A DNA stretch of 64,000 nt from Desulfopila sp. IMCC35006 (lineage in GTDB: Bacteria; Desulfobacterota; Desulfobulbia; Desulfobulbales; Desulfocapsaceae), in the NCBI RefSeq assembly GCF_005116645.1, contig NZ_SWCM01000021.1, forward strand, positions 1 to 64,000, read 5' to 3'. Under the pieces are notes generated by a model that saw only the letters and a list, made by a program, of their open reading frames with translations, had not been told where the DNA came from and did not search any database. Both the position numbers and the translations under genes were made by a program. Below, in pieces: positions 34,930 through 43,798 of the stretch. The stretch's first letter is position 1. Every line of letters starts with the position of its first letter.

Positions 34930-36879
34930 ATGTCGTTAACACGTAAAGTGATCACAATCGTCACTATCGTCTTTCTGCTGTCAGCTCTGGCGAGCTTTGG
35001 CATACAGCAGATTTTTATCATGCCGAGTTTCATGGAACTGGAAAAAGAGACCGCGGTGAAGAATGCCGAGCGTGCTCTTGGAGCCATCGACCGCGAACTC
35101 GATCAAATTACCCCTTCAGTCTCGGACTGGGCCTACTGGACGGATACTTACGACTATGTAAAAGGTGAAAATCCAGACTATGCTGAAGAGAATTTTGATG
35201 TCGGCGATACCCTCGCTGGATTGGGTATGAATTTTTTGGCGATTTACGACATCGCTGGCAAGGCGGTCTGGAGCCAGGCTCTTAACCTGGAGACTGAAGA
35301 GACTCTAGAGCTCGAAAAACTTTCTGCAACAGAACTCCCTGTCAACCATCCATTACTGCAACATAAAAACCTCGAAAGTGTGGTCAAAGGGATAATCAAT
35401 ACTTCTTACGCGCCTCTCCTGGTTGTCGCCAAACCCATCTTGACCAATGATCGCAAGGGCCCCATCGCCGGCACGTTCGTGCTCGGCCGTTTTCTCGACA
35501 AAGCTGCTGTCCAACGCATTGGTGAACTCACCAGACTGCCCATAACAGCCAAGACAGCAGCAGTCGAAATAGCCAAATTGCAGACTATTTCTACAAATTC
35601 GACCGTCCCCGCCAATCCTTCAGAGGGAATAAAGCATTCTGATTTCAAACTTGTTGAGGCCGTCAGTCGCTGGCAGGTGTTGAGTACGATCTCCGATATT
35701 TTCGGCCAACCCATACTGACGTTTCAGATTGATACCCCACGCAATATCTCGGCACAGGGAGCAAGGGCGGTCAATCAAACCCAATGGATTCTTGCCGCGA
35801 CAGGTATGCTGATGATGCTTGTACTCTGGAAACTCCTGCAGTATACCATTCTGCAGCCCATTGCAAGGCTTACTGAACATGCCCTGGTTATAGGAAAAAA
35901 TGACAACCTGCAGGAAAGACTCGATCTGCAGCGTGAAGATGAGGTCGGAGTCCTGGCCCGCACCTTTGATCAGATGGTTGACCGTCTCGCGGAAACACGG
36001 CGCCGTCTCATAGATCAATCCTACCATTCCGGTATTGCCGAAATGGCCAGTGGTGTACTGCACAATATCGGCAATGCGATAACCCCATTGAACATCAGAT
36101 TATCCACCCTGCAGCAGGAACTGAAAACCGCACCTCTTCGCGAAATGGAAATGGCCGCGGCTGAGTTGGCCGACCCTGCCACCACCCCTGATCGTCGTGC
36201 CGACCTCATACAATTTGTGGAGCTGGCCGGAGCCGAAATGGCAGGGCTGATCAGGGACAGTCAGGAAAAATTGGCAACGGCCATTCTGCACCTGGGGCAG
36301 GTGCAGGAAATTCTCACAGACCAGCAACGATTCAGCCGCTCGGCAAGAGTCATTGAACCTATTGATATGGCGGCGGTCATCAAAGATGCAGAGGCCGGTT
36401 TAAACCCGGAATTGAAAGACACACTGGACATTGAGATCACTGCCAGTGCTGCTGAAATCGGTGCAGTCGCCGGCTCTCGTGCCGCCCTGCAACAGGTGGT
36501 TGCCAACCTGTTGATCAACGCTGCTGAGTCGATTCAATCGGCCGGGATAGTGCCCGGCCATGTTACGGTAACGGCAGAGTATGAAGAGTCGCAGGGACAA
36601 ACGATGGTTGGTTTTCGTTTTACAGACAATGGTTCAGGGATTGATCCTGAGTATTATGGGCGGCTTTTTGAACGGGGTTTTTCTACTAAAAACAGAGAAG
36701 GATCTGGTTACGGTCTACACTGGAGTGCCAACACCATACAGGCTCTTGGTGGCAGAATATCTGCTGAGCGCGATGGAATTGGTAGAGGTGCGTGTATGCA
36801 TCTGCTGCTTCCTTCTGCAGAAACTTTAGTACAAAATAGCATTGGTACAGCTGAGGTGCTGGATGGATTGTCAAACTAG
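34930..36879 (+). CDS. CHASE4-HAMP sensor histidine kinase (pair 2)
   Basis: This 649-residue paralogue of the kinase at 32472-34376 has the same order: helix, CHASE4 sensor (SVSDWAYWTDTYDYV), helix, HAMP (QREDEVGVLARTFD), the [14 protein letters not shown] histidine block, and an ATPase domain with [24 protein letters not shown] and GSGYGLHW. The ATG with AAGGA upstream is preferred to a longer frame from 34870. The sensor domain is more diverged than the kinase core, which suggests a different signal. Its end overlaps the next gene by 17 bp. Confidence 0.9.
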   Translation: MSLTRKVITIVTIVFLLSALASFGIQQIFIMPSFMELEKETAVKNAERALGAIDRELDQITPSVSDWAYWTDTYDYVKGENPDYAEENFDVGDTLAGLGMNFLAIYDIAGKAVWSQALNLETEETLELEKLSATELPVNHPLLQHKNLESVVKGIINTSYAPLLVVAKPILTNDRKGPIAGTFVLGRFLDKAAVQRIGELTRLPITAKTAAVEIAKLQTISTNSTVPANPSEGIKHSDFKLVEAVSRWQVLSTISDIFGQPILTFQIDTPRNISAQGARAVNQTQWILAATGMLMMLVLWKLLQYTILQPIARLTEHALVIGKNDNLQERLDLQREDEVGVLARTFDQMVDRLAETRRRLIDQSYHSGIAEMASGVLHNIGNAITPLNIRLSTLQQELKTAPLREMEMAAAELADPATTPDRRADLIQFVELAGAEMAGLIRDSQEKLATAILHLGQVQEILTDQQRFSRSARVIEPIDMAAVIKDAEAGLNPELKDTLDIEITASAAEIGAVAGSRAALQQVVANLLINAAESIQSAGIVPGHVTVTAEYEESQGQTMVGFRFTDNGSGIDPEYYGRLFERGFSTKNREGSGYGLHWSANTIQALGGRISAERDGIGRGACMHLLLPSAETLVQNSIGTAEVLDGLSN

Positions 36880-38719
36880 TCAACCAATTCGGATTTTGGT
36901 AGCCGATGATGAGCCGACCATTCTCGACTCCTATCGTCTGGTTCTGGAAGCCGGCAAGCAAGAGACCAGCACTAAAATAAACGATTTGAAATCGAAATTG
37001 TTCGGTCGTGAGTCAAAGCAACGACCGCCGGCAGATGAACCTGTTTTTGAGATAGTCTATACCAACAGCGCTGAGTCCGCAGTGCAGGCCGTACGGGAGA
37101 GTCGTGGCCTGGATAAGCGGTTTTCTGTCGCCTTTCTCGATATGCGCATGCCGCCAGGACCTGATGGAGCCTGGGCGGCCGCCAAAATCAGGGAACTTGA
37201 TGACCGGATCGATATCGTCATTTCTACCGCTTACTCAGACATTGATCCCAAAGAATTGTCGCAGCGCGTACCACCAGCAGGGAAGATGTTTTATGTGCAG
37301 AAACCCTTTCACCCCCATGAAGTACGCCAGCTTGCCGTTGCCTTAGGGCAAAAGTGGTGCGCTGAAAATAAGATTCTTCGACTGGCCTACTACGACAATT
37401 TAACGGCACTGCCCAATCGGGCTTTTTTCATGACCCGTATTGAGCAGGCGATTGATTTTGCCAAAAAGAACGAGCGATCACTGGCGGTTTTGTTTCTTGA
37501 TCTTGACAACTTTAAACGGATAAACGATACCCTGGGGCACAACGTCGGTGACGAGTTGTTGCGCACCGTTGCCCGGCGAATAGCACACAGCCTGCGGAGC
37601 AGTGACGCACTCTCCAGACCACTGCCTGAAGAGGATACAACACGAAATCTCGCCAGGCTCGGTGGGGACGAATTCACGGTATTGCTGGCTGACCTGCAGA
37701 AACCGGAAGATACTTTGATCGTAGCAAACCGAATTCGGGAAGAGCTATCGAACCCCATGCAGCTAGACACCCATAAGCTCACTGTCACCTCCAGCATCGG
37801 CATTAGCCTGTTTCCCCGTGATGGCCAGGATGTGGTGACACTCATGAAGAGTGCGGATATGGCCATGTATTTTGCCAAACGCAAGGGCCGCAATAACGTG
37901 CAGTTTTTTGAAGGCTCCATGAACGAAAAGGCACTCCTGCGCATGAATCTTGAAAATGAACTGCGCCATGCCATCGAGCGCAACGAGATGTCACTGCATT
38001 ACCAGCCACAGGTGGACCTGGCAACCGGCCAGATAACCGGTCTCGAGGCATTGCTCAGGTGGCAGAACTTTACCCTTGGCAATGTGCCGCCTCTTGACTT
38101 TATCCACATCGCAGAGGATTGCGGCCTGATCATTCCGATCGGTGAATGGGTGTTGCGAACGGCTTGTCGGCAGGCTAAGTCCTGGGACAATGCCGACGTA
38201 GGATTTCAACGCATTGCGGTCAACGTTTCGGTGCGACAGTTTACTCAAACGGAATTTCCCGATATTGTATTGCAGGTACTCCAGGAAACCAAACTGGACC
38301 CATCTCAACTGGAGTTGGAAATCACTGAATCAATTTTGATGAACAACGCGGATCTCGCCGTAGAAACCCTTAAGAAGTTAAAAGCCATCGGGGTGCACCT
38401 TGCCATTGATGATTTTGGCACCGGCTACTCAAGTCTCAGTTATTTAAAACAATTTCCTATCGACCGGCTTAAAATAGATAGATCGTTTATCAAGGCCATT
38501 ACCACGGATCCCGACGATCAGGCAATTGCCGGTGCCGTTATCTCCATGGCTGAGAGCATGAAACTTCAGGTCACCGCCGAAGGTGTTGAAACCATAGAGC
38601 AATTGCAGTTTCTTAAACAGGGAAAATGCGATGAAGCACAAGGGTTCCATATCAGCCGTCCTATGACAGCGGAAGATGCTGAACGTTTTTTGCTTCAACT
38701 AAAGCCGCCAAAGCGATAA
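36863..38719 (+). CDS. Response regulator with GGDEF and EAL domains (pair 2)
   Basis: This 618-residue paralogue of 30616-32475 has a receiver domain with [12 protein letters not shown], a GGDEF domain (ARLGGDEFTVLL) and an EAL domain ([22 protein letters not shown]). All catalytic signatures look intact. The start at MDCQTSQ has GAGG at a good distance; an earlier start seven codons upstream is possible. It is translationally coupled to the kinase before it. Likely output is a change in cyclic di-GMP, affecting surface attachment or motility, inferred from the families. Confidence 0.9.
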   Translation: MDCQTSQPIRILVADDEPTILDSYRLVLEAGKQETSTKINDLKSKLFGRESKQRPPADEPVFEIVYTNSAESAVQAVRESRGLDKRFSVAFLDMRMPPGPDGAWAAAKIRELDDRIDIVISTAYSDIDPKELSQRVPPAGKMFYVQKPFHPHEVRQLAVALGQKWCAENKILRLAYYDNLTALPNRAFFMTRIEQAIDFAKKNERSLAVLFLDLDNFKRINDTLGHNVGDELLRTVARRIAHSLRSSDALSRPLPEEDTTRNLARLGGDEFTVLLADLQKPEDTLIVANRIREELSNPMQLDTHKLTVTSSIGISLFPRDGQDVVTLMKSADMAMYFAKRKGRNNVQFFEGSMNEKALLRMNLENELRHAIERNEMSLHYQPQVDLATGQITGLEALLRWQNFTLGNVPPLDFIHIAEDCGLIIPIGEWVLRTACRQAKSWDNADVGFQRIAVNVSVRQFTQTEFPDIVLQVLQETKLDPSQLELEITESILMNNADLAVETLKKLKAIGVHLAIDDFGTGYSSLSYLKQFPIDRLKIDRSFIKAITTDPDDQAIAGAVISMAESMKLQVTAEGVETIEQLQFLKQGKCDEAQGFHISRPMTAEDAERFLLQLKPPKR

Positions 38720-39013
38720 GAGCAATGCACTGGTGCCCTAATCGATTTTTGATTTATGTTTAATTCCTTTTTGGGGAGCTGGCTGGTATCCTCAACTACG
38801 GTCTCGCCCGTGGGATTGTGGGTGGAGCCCTGTATCAAGCCAAGGGTTCAGGCAGGAATCGAGCTATACTTGCGCAATAACTGGTTTCACTCAGTGTGTC
38901 CGATTAAGAAAATTCACAATTTCAGACTATTTCTGAATAGATTCGATACAGGTATATTTTAGACTGTCAAACCTTGTCCCTGGCAAATTCTACCCTTTAA
39001 GTATTTGCAGAAT

Positions 39014-39574
39014 TCAATTCTCTTTACTTGCTGCAGGACACCATCTATACAATGTTGGGACAGAAACCCCTAAATTTTGTGCAACATCTTTTGGCGGCAT
39101 ACCCTCCCTCAATAATTTTTTGGCTGCCTCTAATTTGCTTGGAGTCATAATTCGTTTTCGTCCTCCAACTCGCCCTCGTTCTTTTGCCGCTGCTAATCCT
39201 GCTTTGGTTCGTTCCACCAATAATTCACGTTCCATTTGAGCAAGAGAAGCCATCACATGAAAGAAAAAGCGTCCAGCAGGTGTGGAAGTGTTTATTCCGT
39301 CAGTGATACTGTAAAAGTTTATTTCATCAACTTGAAGTGTCTCAACTAACTCAATAAGCCCCTTGACACTGCGGCCCAATCGGTCGAGTTTCCAGAGTAC
39401 TAACGTGTCACCTGTTCTCAAATGTGATAAAGCGTTTTCCAGGCCAGGCCGATTTTTTTGTGTTCCGGATAGCTTATCAGAAAATATTTTTGTGCATCCG
39501 GCGGTCTCTAAAGCGTCAAGCTGCAAATTTAAATTCTGCTCATTAGAGGACACTCTCGCATAACCAACTAACAT
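39014..39574 (-). CDS. Serine resolvase/invertase A
   Basis: This 186-residue recombinase has the catalytic serine in YARVSSNEQN, the KLDRLGRS arginine motif at about 62-70, the E-helix (ASLAQMERELLVERTKAGL) and a C-terminal helix-turn-helix (PPKDVAQNLGVSVPTLYRW). It is of the size of Tn3-type resolvases. No partner transposase is adjacent. A damaged copy of its 3' end lies at 30018-30154. Upstream, 39575-39970 holds no gene; that gap may contain the res site. Confidence 0.88.
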   Translation of the reverse strand: MLVGYARVSSNEQNLNLQLDALETAGCTKIFSDKLSGTQKNRPGLENALSHLRTGDTLVLWKLDRLGRSVKGLIELVETLQVDEINFYSITDGINTSTPAGRFFFHVMASLAQMERELLVERTKAGLAAAKERGRVGGRKRIMTPSKLEAAKKLLREGMPPKDVAQNLGVSVPTLYRWCPAASKEN

Positions 39575-39970
39575 AAAATGCTCCTTTATTATAACTCATA
39601 TACAATGTAGTATTTTGAGAAAATAATTTCAAGAATGGTTTGTGAGAATCTTAACAGCCATATTTCCGGAGAATTTGTCATTTTCAGAAGACGATAGCAC
39701 AAAATGTCAAAACTCGAATGCACTGATTATATAGGACAAAAAATGAGGGGGGACCAGCAGAACCTCAAACGATAGCCAAGGAGCGTACACGGTAGTGTTA
39801 CCTGTACTCTCAGGAAATGCACCTTTGAAGCAAAGAAAGTACTATCGTTCATTGGATAAGAGGGAAATGGAGCAAGGCTACACGTTGAATTTTCAGGGTT
39901 CACAATGTTTTCGAAGTTTATCCGAGTGATGGCTAAATGTTTTTTAGCATTATATTTTTACACTTGTCCC

Positions 39971-40816
39971 TCAACGATTAATACGAAGCAACCCCGCACC
40001 AACAAGTGTGACCATTGACGCAAATACTTTTATTAAATCGAGTCTTTCTTTAAGTACAAATACGCCTAAAAAAAGAGCAAAAATTATACTTGTCTCTCTC
40101 AATGCAGTAACCACGGCAATAGGTGCCATAGTAAAAGCCCAAATCACCAAGGCATAGGCTATAAAAGATGCACAACCACCGCTTAACGCTAACTTGTAAT
40201 TTTTTTGACTGACAGTCTTAATTGTCCCCGGTTTTAGAAACCTTATTACAATAGAAAAAAATATGGCATTTAGGATTGATAGACACCCGTAAAACCCAAG
40301 TGCAGTTGTTGCAACACGAGCGCCGAGACCATCCACTAGAGAATATGCGGCAATAAATCCTCCTGTAATTATCGCTAAAAATGCAGCTTTATAATTTCTA
40401 AAACCATCACTTCGTCTAACCAAAGATAAGCTCATTATACCAGTTCCTATGATGGCTATTCCTGTTAGTTCAATTGTGCCAAGGTGAGTTCCTAAAATTG
40501 TAAGTGAAACAACAGCTACAATTAAGGGAGCGACCCCACGAGCTAAAGGATAGACTTGGCTCAAATCACCAATACGATATGAATATAGAAGGAATAATTG
40601 ATAACCAGTATGCAACAATGCTCCAATGACTATGTAAGGAAGAGACTCAAGTCTTGGAAGAGGAGAAAATAATAGGACCACTAAAGCAAAAGGGGTGTGT
40701 CCCAGAACTACCGCTGTCATACCTATGTGTTTATCTTCATTTCGTTTGATAAGGAAATTCCATGATGCATGCAGTGTAGCTGCAAGTAAAACGACTAACA
40801 TAACTGAAAGGGGCAT
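39971..40816 (-). CDS. EamA/DMT-family transporter
   Basis: This 281-residue protein has about ten membrane helices arranged as two EamA repeats (about 1-135 and 150-280; SLVRRSDGFRNYKAA marks the middle). Such drug/metabolite transporters export amino acids, nucleosides or other small molecules. The substrate cannot be inferred. It stands alone between two resolvase genes, so it is probably cargo of a resolvase-bearing transposable unit. Confidence 0.85.
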   Translation of the reverse strand: MPLSVMLVVLLAATLHASWNFLIKRNEDKHIGMTAVVLGHTPFALVVLLFSPLPRLESLPYIVIGALLHTGYQLFLLYSYRIGDLSQVYPLARGVAPLIVAVVSLTILGTHLGTIELTGIAIIGTGIMSLSLVRRSDGFRNYKAAFLAIITGGFIAAYSLVDGLGARVATTALGFYGCLSILNAIFFSIVIRFLKPGTIKTVSQKNYKLALSGGCASFIAYALVIWAFTMAPIAVVTALRETSIIFALFLGVFVLKERLDLIKVFASMVTLVGAGLLRINR

Positions 40817-40982
40817 TTGAATACCTTGTTTTCTACATTGAGATTAAACTCGCTATGTTCTTAGACATATTAATCAGTTATACAGAAATAATGCAGGTTA
40901 GGCAATGTGCACGACAGTAACTGACGATTGTTCAGGCTCGCAGCATAACTCCTGAGAAGGACTTACTGCTCGTCAATACTCT

Positions 40983-41603
40983 TCAATGTTGGGATCTTGA
41001 AAGCAATTTTACGCCATCAGGCCGCAGTTCCCCTTTCGGCGATACATGCCTATAAAGAGTTTGCCTGGTAATACCAAGTTCTTTGCACAGAGAGCTTACG
41101 CTTGTTTCTTTATGCCCCATTGCGGCCATTGCCAGGCGTATTTTTGCTGGTGTCATTTTGAATGGTCGCCCTCCCGTCCTTCCTCGTGCTCGTGCCGAAG
41201 CAAGCCCCGCCCGGGTACGCTCGGCAATCAGTTCTCGCTCAAACTCAGCCAATGCGGCAAAAATGCCGAAAACCAACTTGCCGGCAGCAGAAGTAGTGTC
41301 AATGGAAGCACCGTGTCCTGTCAACACCTTAAGACCAATACCACGACTAGTCAGATTGTGCACCGTGTTGACAAGATGGTGCAAGTTACGACCAAGCCTG
41401 TCGAGCTTCCAGACGATCAATGTATCTTCTTCTCGTAAAGCCTTGAGACAAGCCGCAAGACCGGGTCGATCATCTTTTTTGCCTGAAGCCTGGTCTTCGT
41501 AAATATGCACTGGATCAACTCCTGCAGCGATCATCGCATCTTGCTGCAACGAAGTTGACTGAGACCCGTCTGTTTTGGATACGCGCATGTAACCTATAAG
41601 CAT
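40983..41603 (-). CDS. Serine resolvase/invertase B
   Basis: This 206-residue recombinase has the catalytic serine in YMRVSKTDGSQS, KLDRLGRNLHHL, the helix LAEFERELIAERTRAGLASARARGRTGGR and a C-terminal helix-turn-helix (VSSLCKELGITRQTLYRH). It resembles the TnpR resolvases of Tn3-family transposons found on plasmids. No Tn3 transposase is present. It is clearly different from resolvases A and C. Confidence 0.88.
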   Translation of the reverse strand: MLIGYMRVSKTDGSQSTSLQQDAMIAAGVDPVHIYEDQASGKKDDRPGLAACLKALREEDTLIVWKLDRLGRNLHHLVNTVHNLTSRGIGLKVLTGHGASIDTTSAAGKLVFGIFAALAEFERELIAERTRAGLASARARGRTGGRPFKMTPAKIRLAMAAMGHKETSVSSLCKELGITRQTLYRHVSPKGELRPDGVKLLSRSQH

Positions 41604-41760
41604 AATACTCCTGTCATTTATACGTTCGATTATGTGACAACTTGATTCGGAAGATTCTCACTATAAATAATTGTCACTTAACACGTCATTTAAAGTATGA
41701 CACGCAAAAGGTATATTCTAATTATAATGTGACAGGAATTTTGAGACCAACCCCACTTAG
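41604..41760. promoter_or_regulatory. Candidate res region of resolvase B
   Basis: Upstream of the resolvase start lie repeated TGTCA/TGACA half-sites: TTATGTGACAA, ATTGTCACTTAA, GTATGACACG and TAATGTGACAG. That matches the multi-site layout of Tn3-type res DNA. From 41761 to 42087 I see only the left end of the insertion sequence. Confidence 0.5.
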
Positions 41761-42012
41761 GAGCGACAAACTAGAGTTCGAGTCCTGAAAATGACACCCA
41801 GCATCTGGAATGTGGCGTCGGCCACCATGACTGACCTTTTTAAGCGCTACGGACACGGCCCGATGATCTCAATTTAGTGCACAGGAGTACTGAGCATTCT
41901 TGGGATTGGTGCAGATGACTATTGAAATTTAGTTGTCAAAAGTGGTCTGCACATCGCGCTCATAACCCATTAAACTGGTGCACTCGACTTCTGAAAATGA
42001 CAAGTCCTGTCT

Positions 42013-42042
42013 TTGTTGCGCAAACGAACGTTTGCGCAACAA
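42013..42042. other. Hairpin at the left end of the insertion sequence
   Basis: TTGTTGCGCAAAC and GTTTGCGCAACAA form a perfect 13-bp stem with a GAAC loop, 45 bp upstream of the transposase start. Hairpins in this position can mask the ribosome site on transcripts entering from outside, which keeps transposase levels low. Confidence 0.6.
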
Positions 42043-42087
42043 GGGCGACCGGCTCAAGACACCCTCCAGAATGAGGAGGAACATTCC

Positions 42088-43518
42088 ATGACTCAACCCT
42101 CCGCGTCCTCATCACCATCAGACCTTCGCGTCCAGGCCGTGTTGGCCTTGCTTCGCGGCGAACCCGCCGCGCAAGTATCCGTGGATTATGGGATAGACCG
42201 CAGCAGTTTGTATAAGTTTCGAAGCCGCGCAATTAAGGCTATTTGTGAGGCGGTGAAAGACCAACCGCGCGGTCCGAAGCTACCGCACAACCACGTGAGC
42301 GATGCCCTGGAAAAAGAAACGGTTTTTCTTTGCCAGGTCCGGCCCTCCTTCAGCTCCTATCGAATTGCGAAGCGGCTCGGCCCCAAAGCTCCAAGTCCTC
42401 GCACGATCCAGCGGATCAGGAAGCGTCACCATCTGGCTCGACTTACCAAACGCCAGCGGCCACTTGATCCGGCGCGGAAACTCACTCAGCGTACTGACAG
42501 GGAGGTGCGAAATCTCCTGCACGAGAAATTCTATCTCGGTCCGGATCGCCTAGCGTGGGATTTGTTGAACAGCAAGGGAATCCATGTCAGCCCGTCCACC
42601 TTCAAGCGCCGCAAAAGGAAATGGCTTGAGGCAACAGCCAATTTCTTCGCTCCCGCACCGTCCACCCCGGCATGGCGGTTTTATGAGCGACACCATCCCC
42701 ACAGCCTTTGGCACGGGGATTTTTTGGAGAAAATCACGCTCTCCGATACCGGCCAGACGGCCTATCACCTGGCGCTCATGGACGACTATTCACGTGGTTA
42801 TGTGTTCTGTGATCTCATTCTAAACCCGGACGTTCGTACTACGATCCGTGCGATCATCGTCGCCATGCGTCAGTGGCAAGTCATTCCCAAGGCGATCATC
42901 TTTGATAATGGCTCCGGGTTTAAAGGAAATCTTCTTTCCGCGTTCTGCGAGCAAGTAGGCATTCGGTTAATCCACACGGCGGTGTACCATCCCCAAACCA
43001 ACGGGAAGCTCGAACGGGGGTTTCGCGACGACATGCGTGACTATTACAAGCAACATACCCCATGGCTTTTCGAGCCTCTCCGGCGCGACCTTCCTGCTTA
43101 CGTCCACTATCGAAACTACGTTCGCGGACACCGCGCCCTGGACGGTAGGCCCTCCATCACCAGGCTCAACGAAGAACATTCCCGCGCCGCGTCCCCTGAG
43201 GTGCTCGATCATATCGAGAGCTACGCCCGCTATGAAATAGGCCGCCGAACCCTGTCGGCCGCAGGGGGCTTCCGTATGTTCAACCGCGAAGTGTATGTGG
43301 ACGCAATGCTTGCCGAAAGGGAAGTTGTTTTCTTCGAAAGCCTGGAGGGATTGGAAGCAAGGATGGACGGCCAATGCGTCGCCCTCCTTCGAGACTATCG
43401 CACCTACAGGCAAAAGGCTGTCGGATTCTACAGTCAGAATGAGATTCCGCCAGTCCTGTATTTTGAGCCCTGCGCCATGGACGGGAGTCCGCGAATTGCT
43501 GTCGCAAATCGACTATGA
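42088..43518 (+). CDS. IS481-like DDE transposase
   Basis: This 476-residue protein starts at the ATG after GAGGAGG. The N-terminal helix-turn-helix region (VLALLRGEPAAQVSVDYGIDRSSLYKF) is followed by a second HTH and the rve-type catalytic core. The core has HGDF and FDNGSGFKG for the aspartates and NGKLERGF for the glutamate region. A C-terminal Mu-type extension follows. It is longer than typical IS481 enzymes. Its stop lies about 10 bp before the right end of the element. The reading frame is intact, so the copy may be active. Confidence 0.8.
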   Translation: MTQPSASSSPSDLRVQAVLALLRGEPAAQVSVDYGIDRSSLYKFRSRAIKAICEAVKDQPRGPKLPHNHVSDALEKETVFLCQVRPSFSSYRIAKRLGPKAPSPRTIQRIRKRHHLARLTKRQRPLDPARKLTQRTDREVRNLLHEKFYLGPDRLAWDLLNSKGIHVSPSTFKRRKRKWLEATANFFAPAPSTPAWRFYERHHPHSLWHGDFLEKITLSDTGQTAYHLALMDDYSRGYVFCDLILNPDVRTTIRAIIVAMRQWQVIPKAIIFDNGSGFKGNLLSAFCEQVGIRLIHTAVYHPQTNGKLERGFRDDMRDYYKQHTPWLFEPLRRDLPAYVHYRNYVRGHRALDGRPSITRLNEEHSRAASPEVLDHIESYARYEIGRRTLSAAGGFRMFNREVYVDAMLAEREVVFFESLEGLEARMDGQCVALLRDYRTYRQKAVGFYSQNEIPPVLYFEPCAMDGSPRIAVANRL

Positions 43519-43525
43519 CCTTGCA

Positions 43526-43551
43526 CACAAAATGGATTATTTTGTCTAATG
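43526..43551. repeat. H5: palindrome interrupted by the insertion sequence
   Basis: CACAAAATGGATTA leads into the intact right arm TTTTGTCTAATG (43540-43551). The left arm is lost at the junction with the transposase right end. H4 shows the same junction with the palindrome inverted. Confidence 0.7.
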
Positions 43552-43631
43552 TTGGAAAATATAGTAAAAACAGATGATAATGATATCGGGTGCTTGCATG
43601 GTAGTTAAAAAGATAAACATGAGACAAAACG

Positions 43632-43694
43632 ATGAACGAACGAAAACATCTTGTTTTTGCGGAAGTGGAAAAGCTGATTGCTACCGGAGAGTGA
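43632..43694 (+). pseudogene. Possible N-terminal fragment of a tyrosine recombinase
   Basis: The 20-codon frame MNERKHLVFAEVEKLIATGE resembles the start of phage-type integrases, where RKxLxxxEVEKLI is common. It stops at once and nothing further of the fold is seen. The match is short and may be chance. Confidence 0.3.
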
Positions 43695-43798
43695 TAAAGT
43701 TTCATACTGAGCAAGGTTCCCGAACTGTTGCACAGTTCATTGTAAAAAATAGGACTTAGAACGTCTACAATATTAATTTTTTATCTGTAGACCTCCTG

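Larger units (their letters stand above)
41980..43530 (+). mobile_element. Insertion sequence with IS481-like DDE transposase
   Basis: The unit holds one transposase gene. The left end is approximate; it is set near GTGCAC at 41980. The right end near TTGCACAC (43521-43528) is fixed by the solo copy at 29537-29590. Left and right ends share a GTGCA word and a GACTT/GACTA-type word but no long perfect inverted repeat. The right end lies inside an H palindrome. Confidence 0.6.

Noticed and set aside
37390-37983. 197-codon minus-strand frame
   Set aside because: It is antisense to the GGDEF domain of the response regulator and has no motif or ribosome site.
43574-43759. 61-codon frame after the transposase
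   Set aside because: It has no ribosome site and no family likeness, and the same stretch shows a better, though weak, match to an integrase start in another frame.
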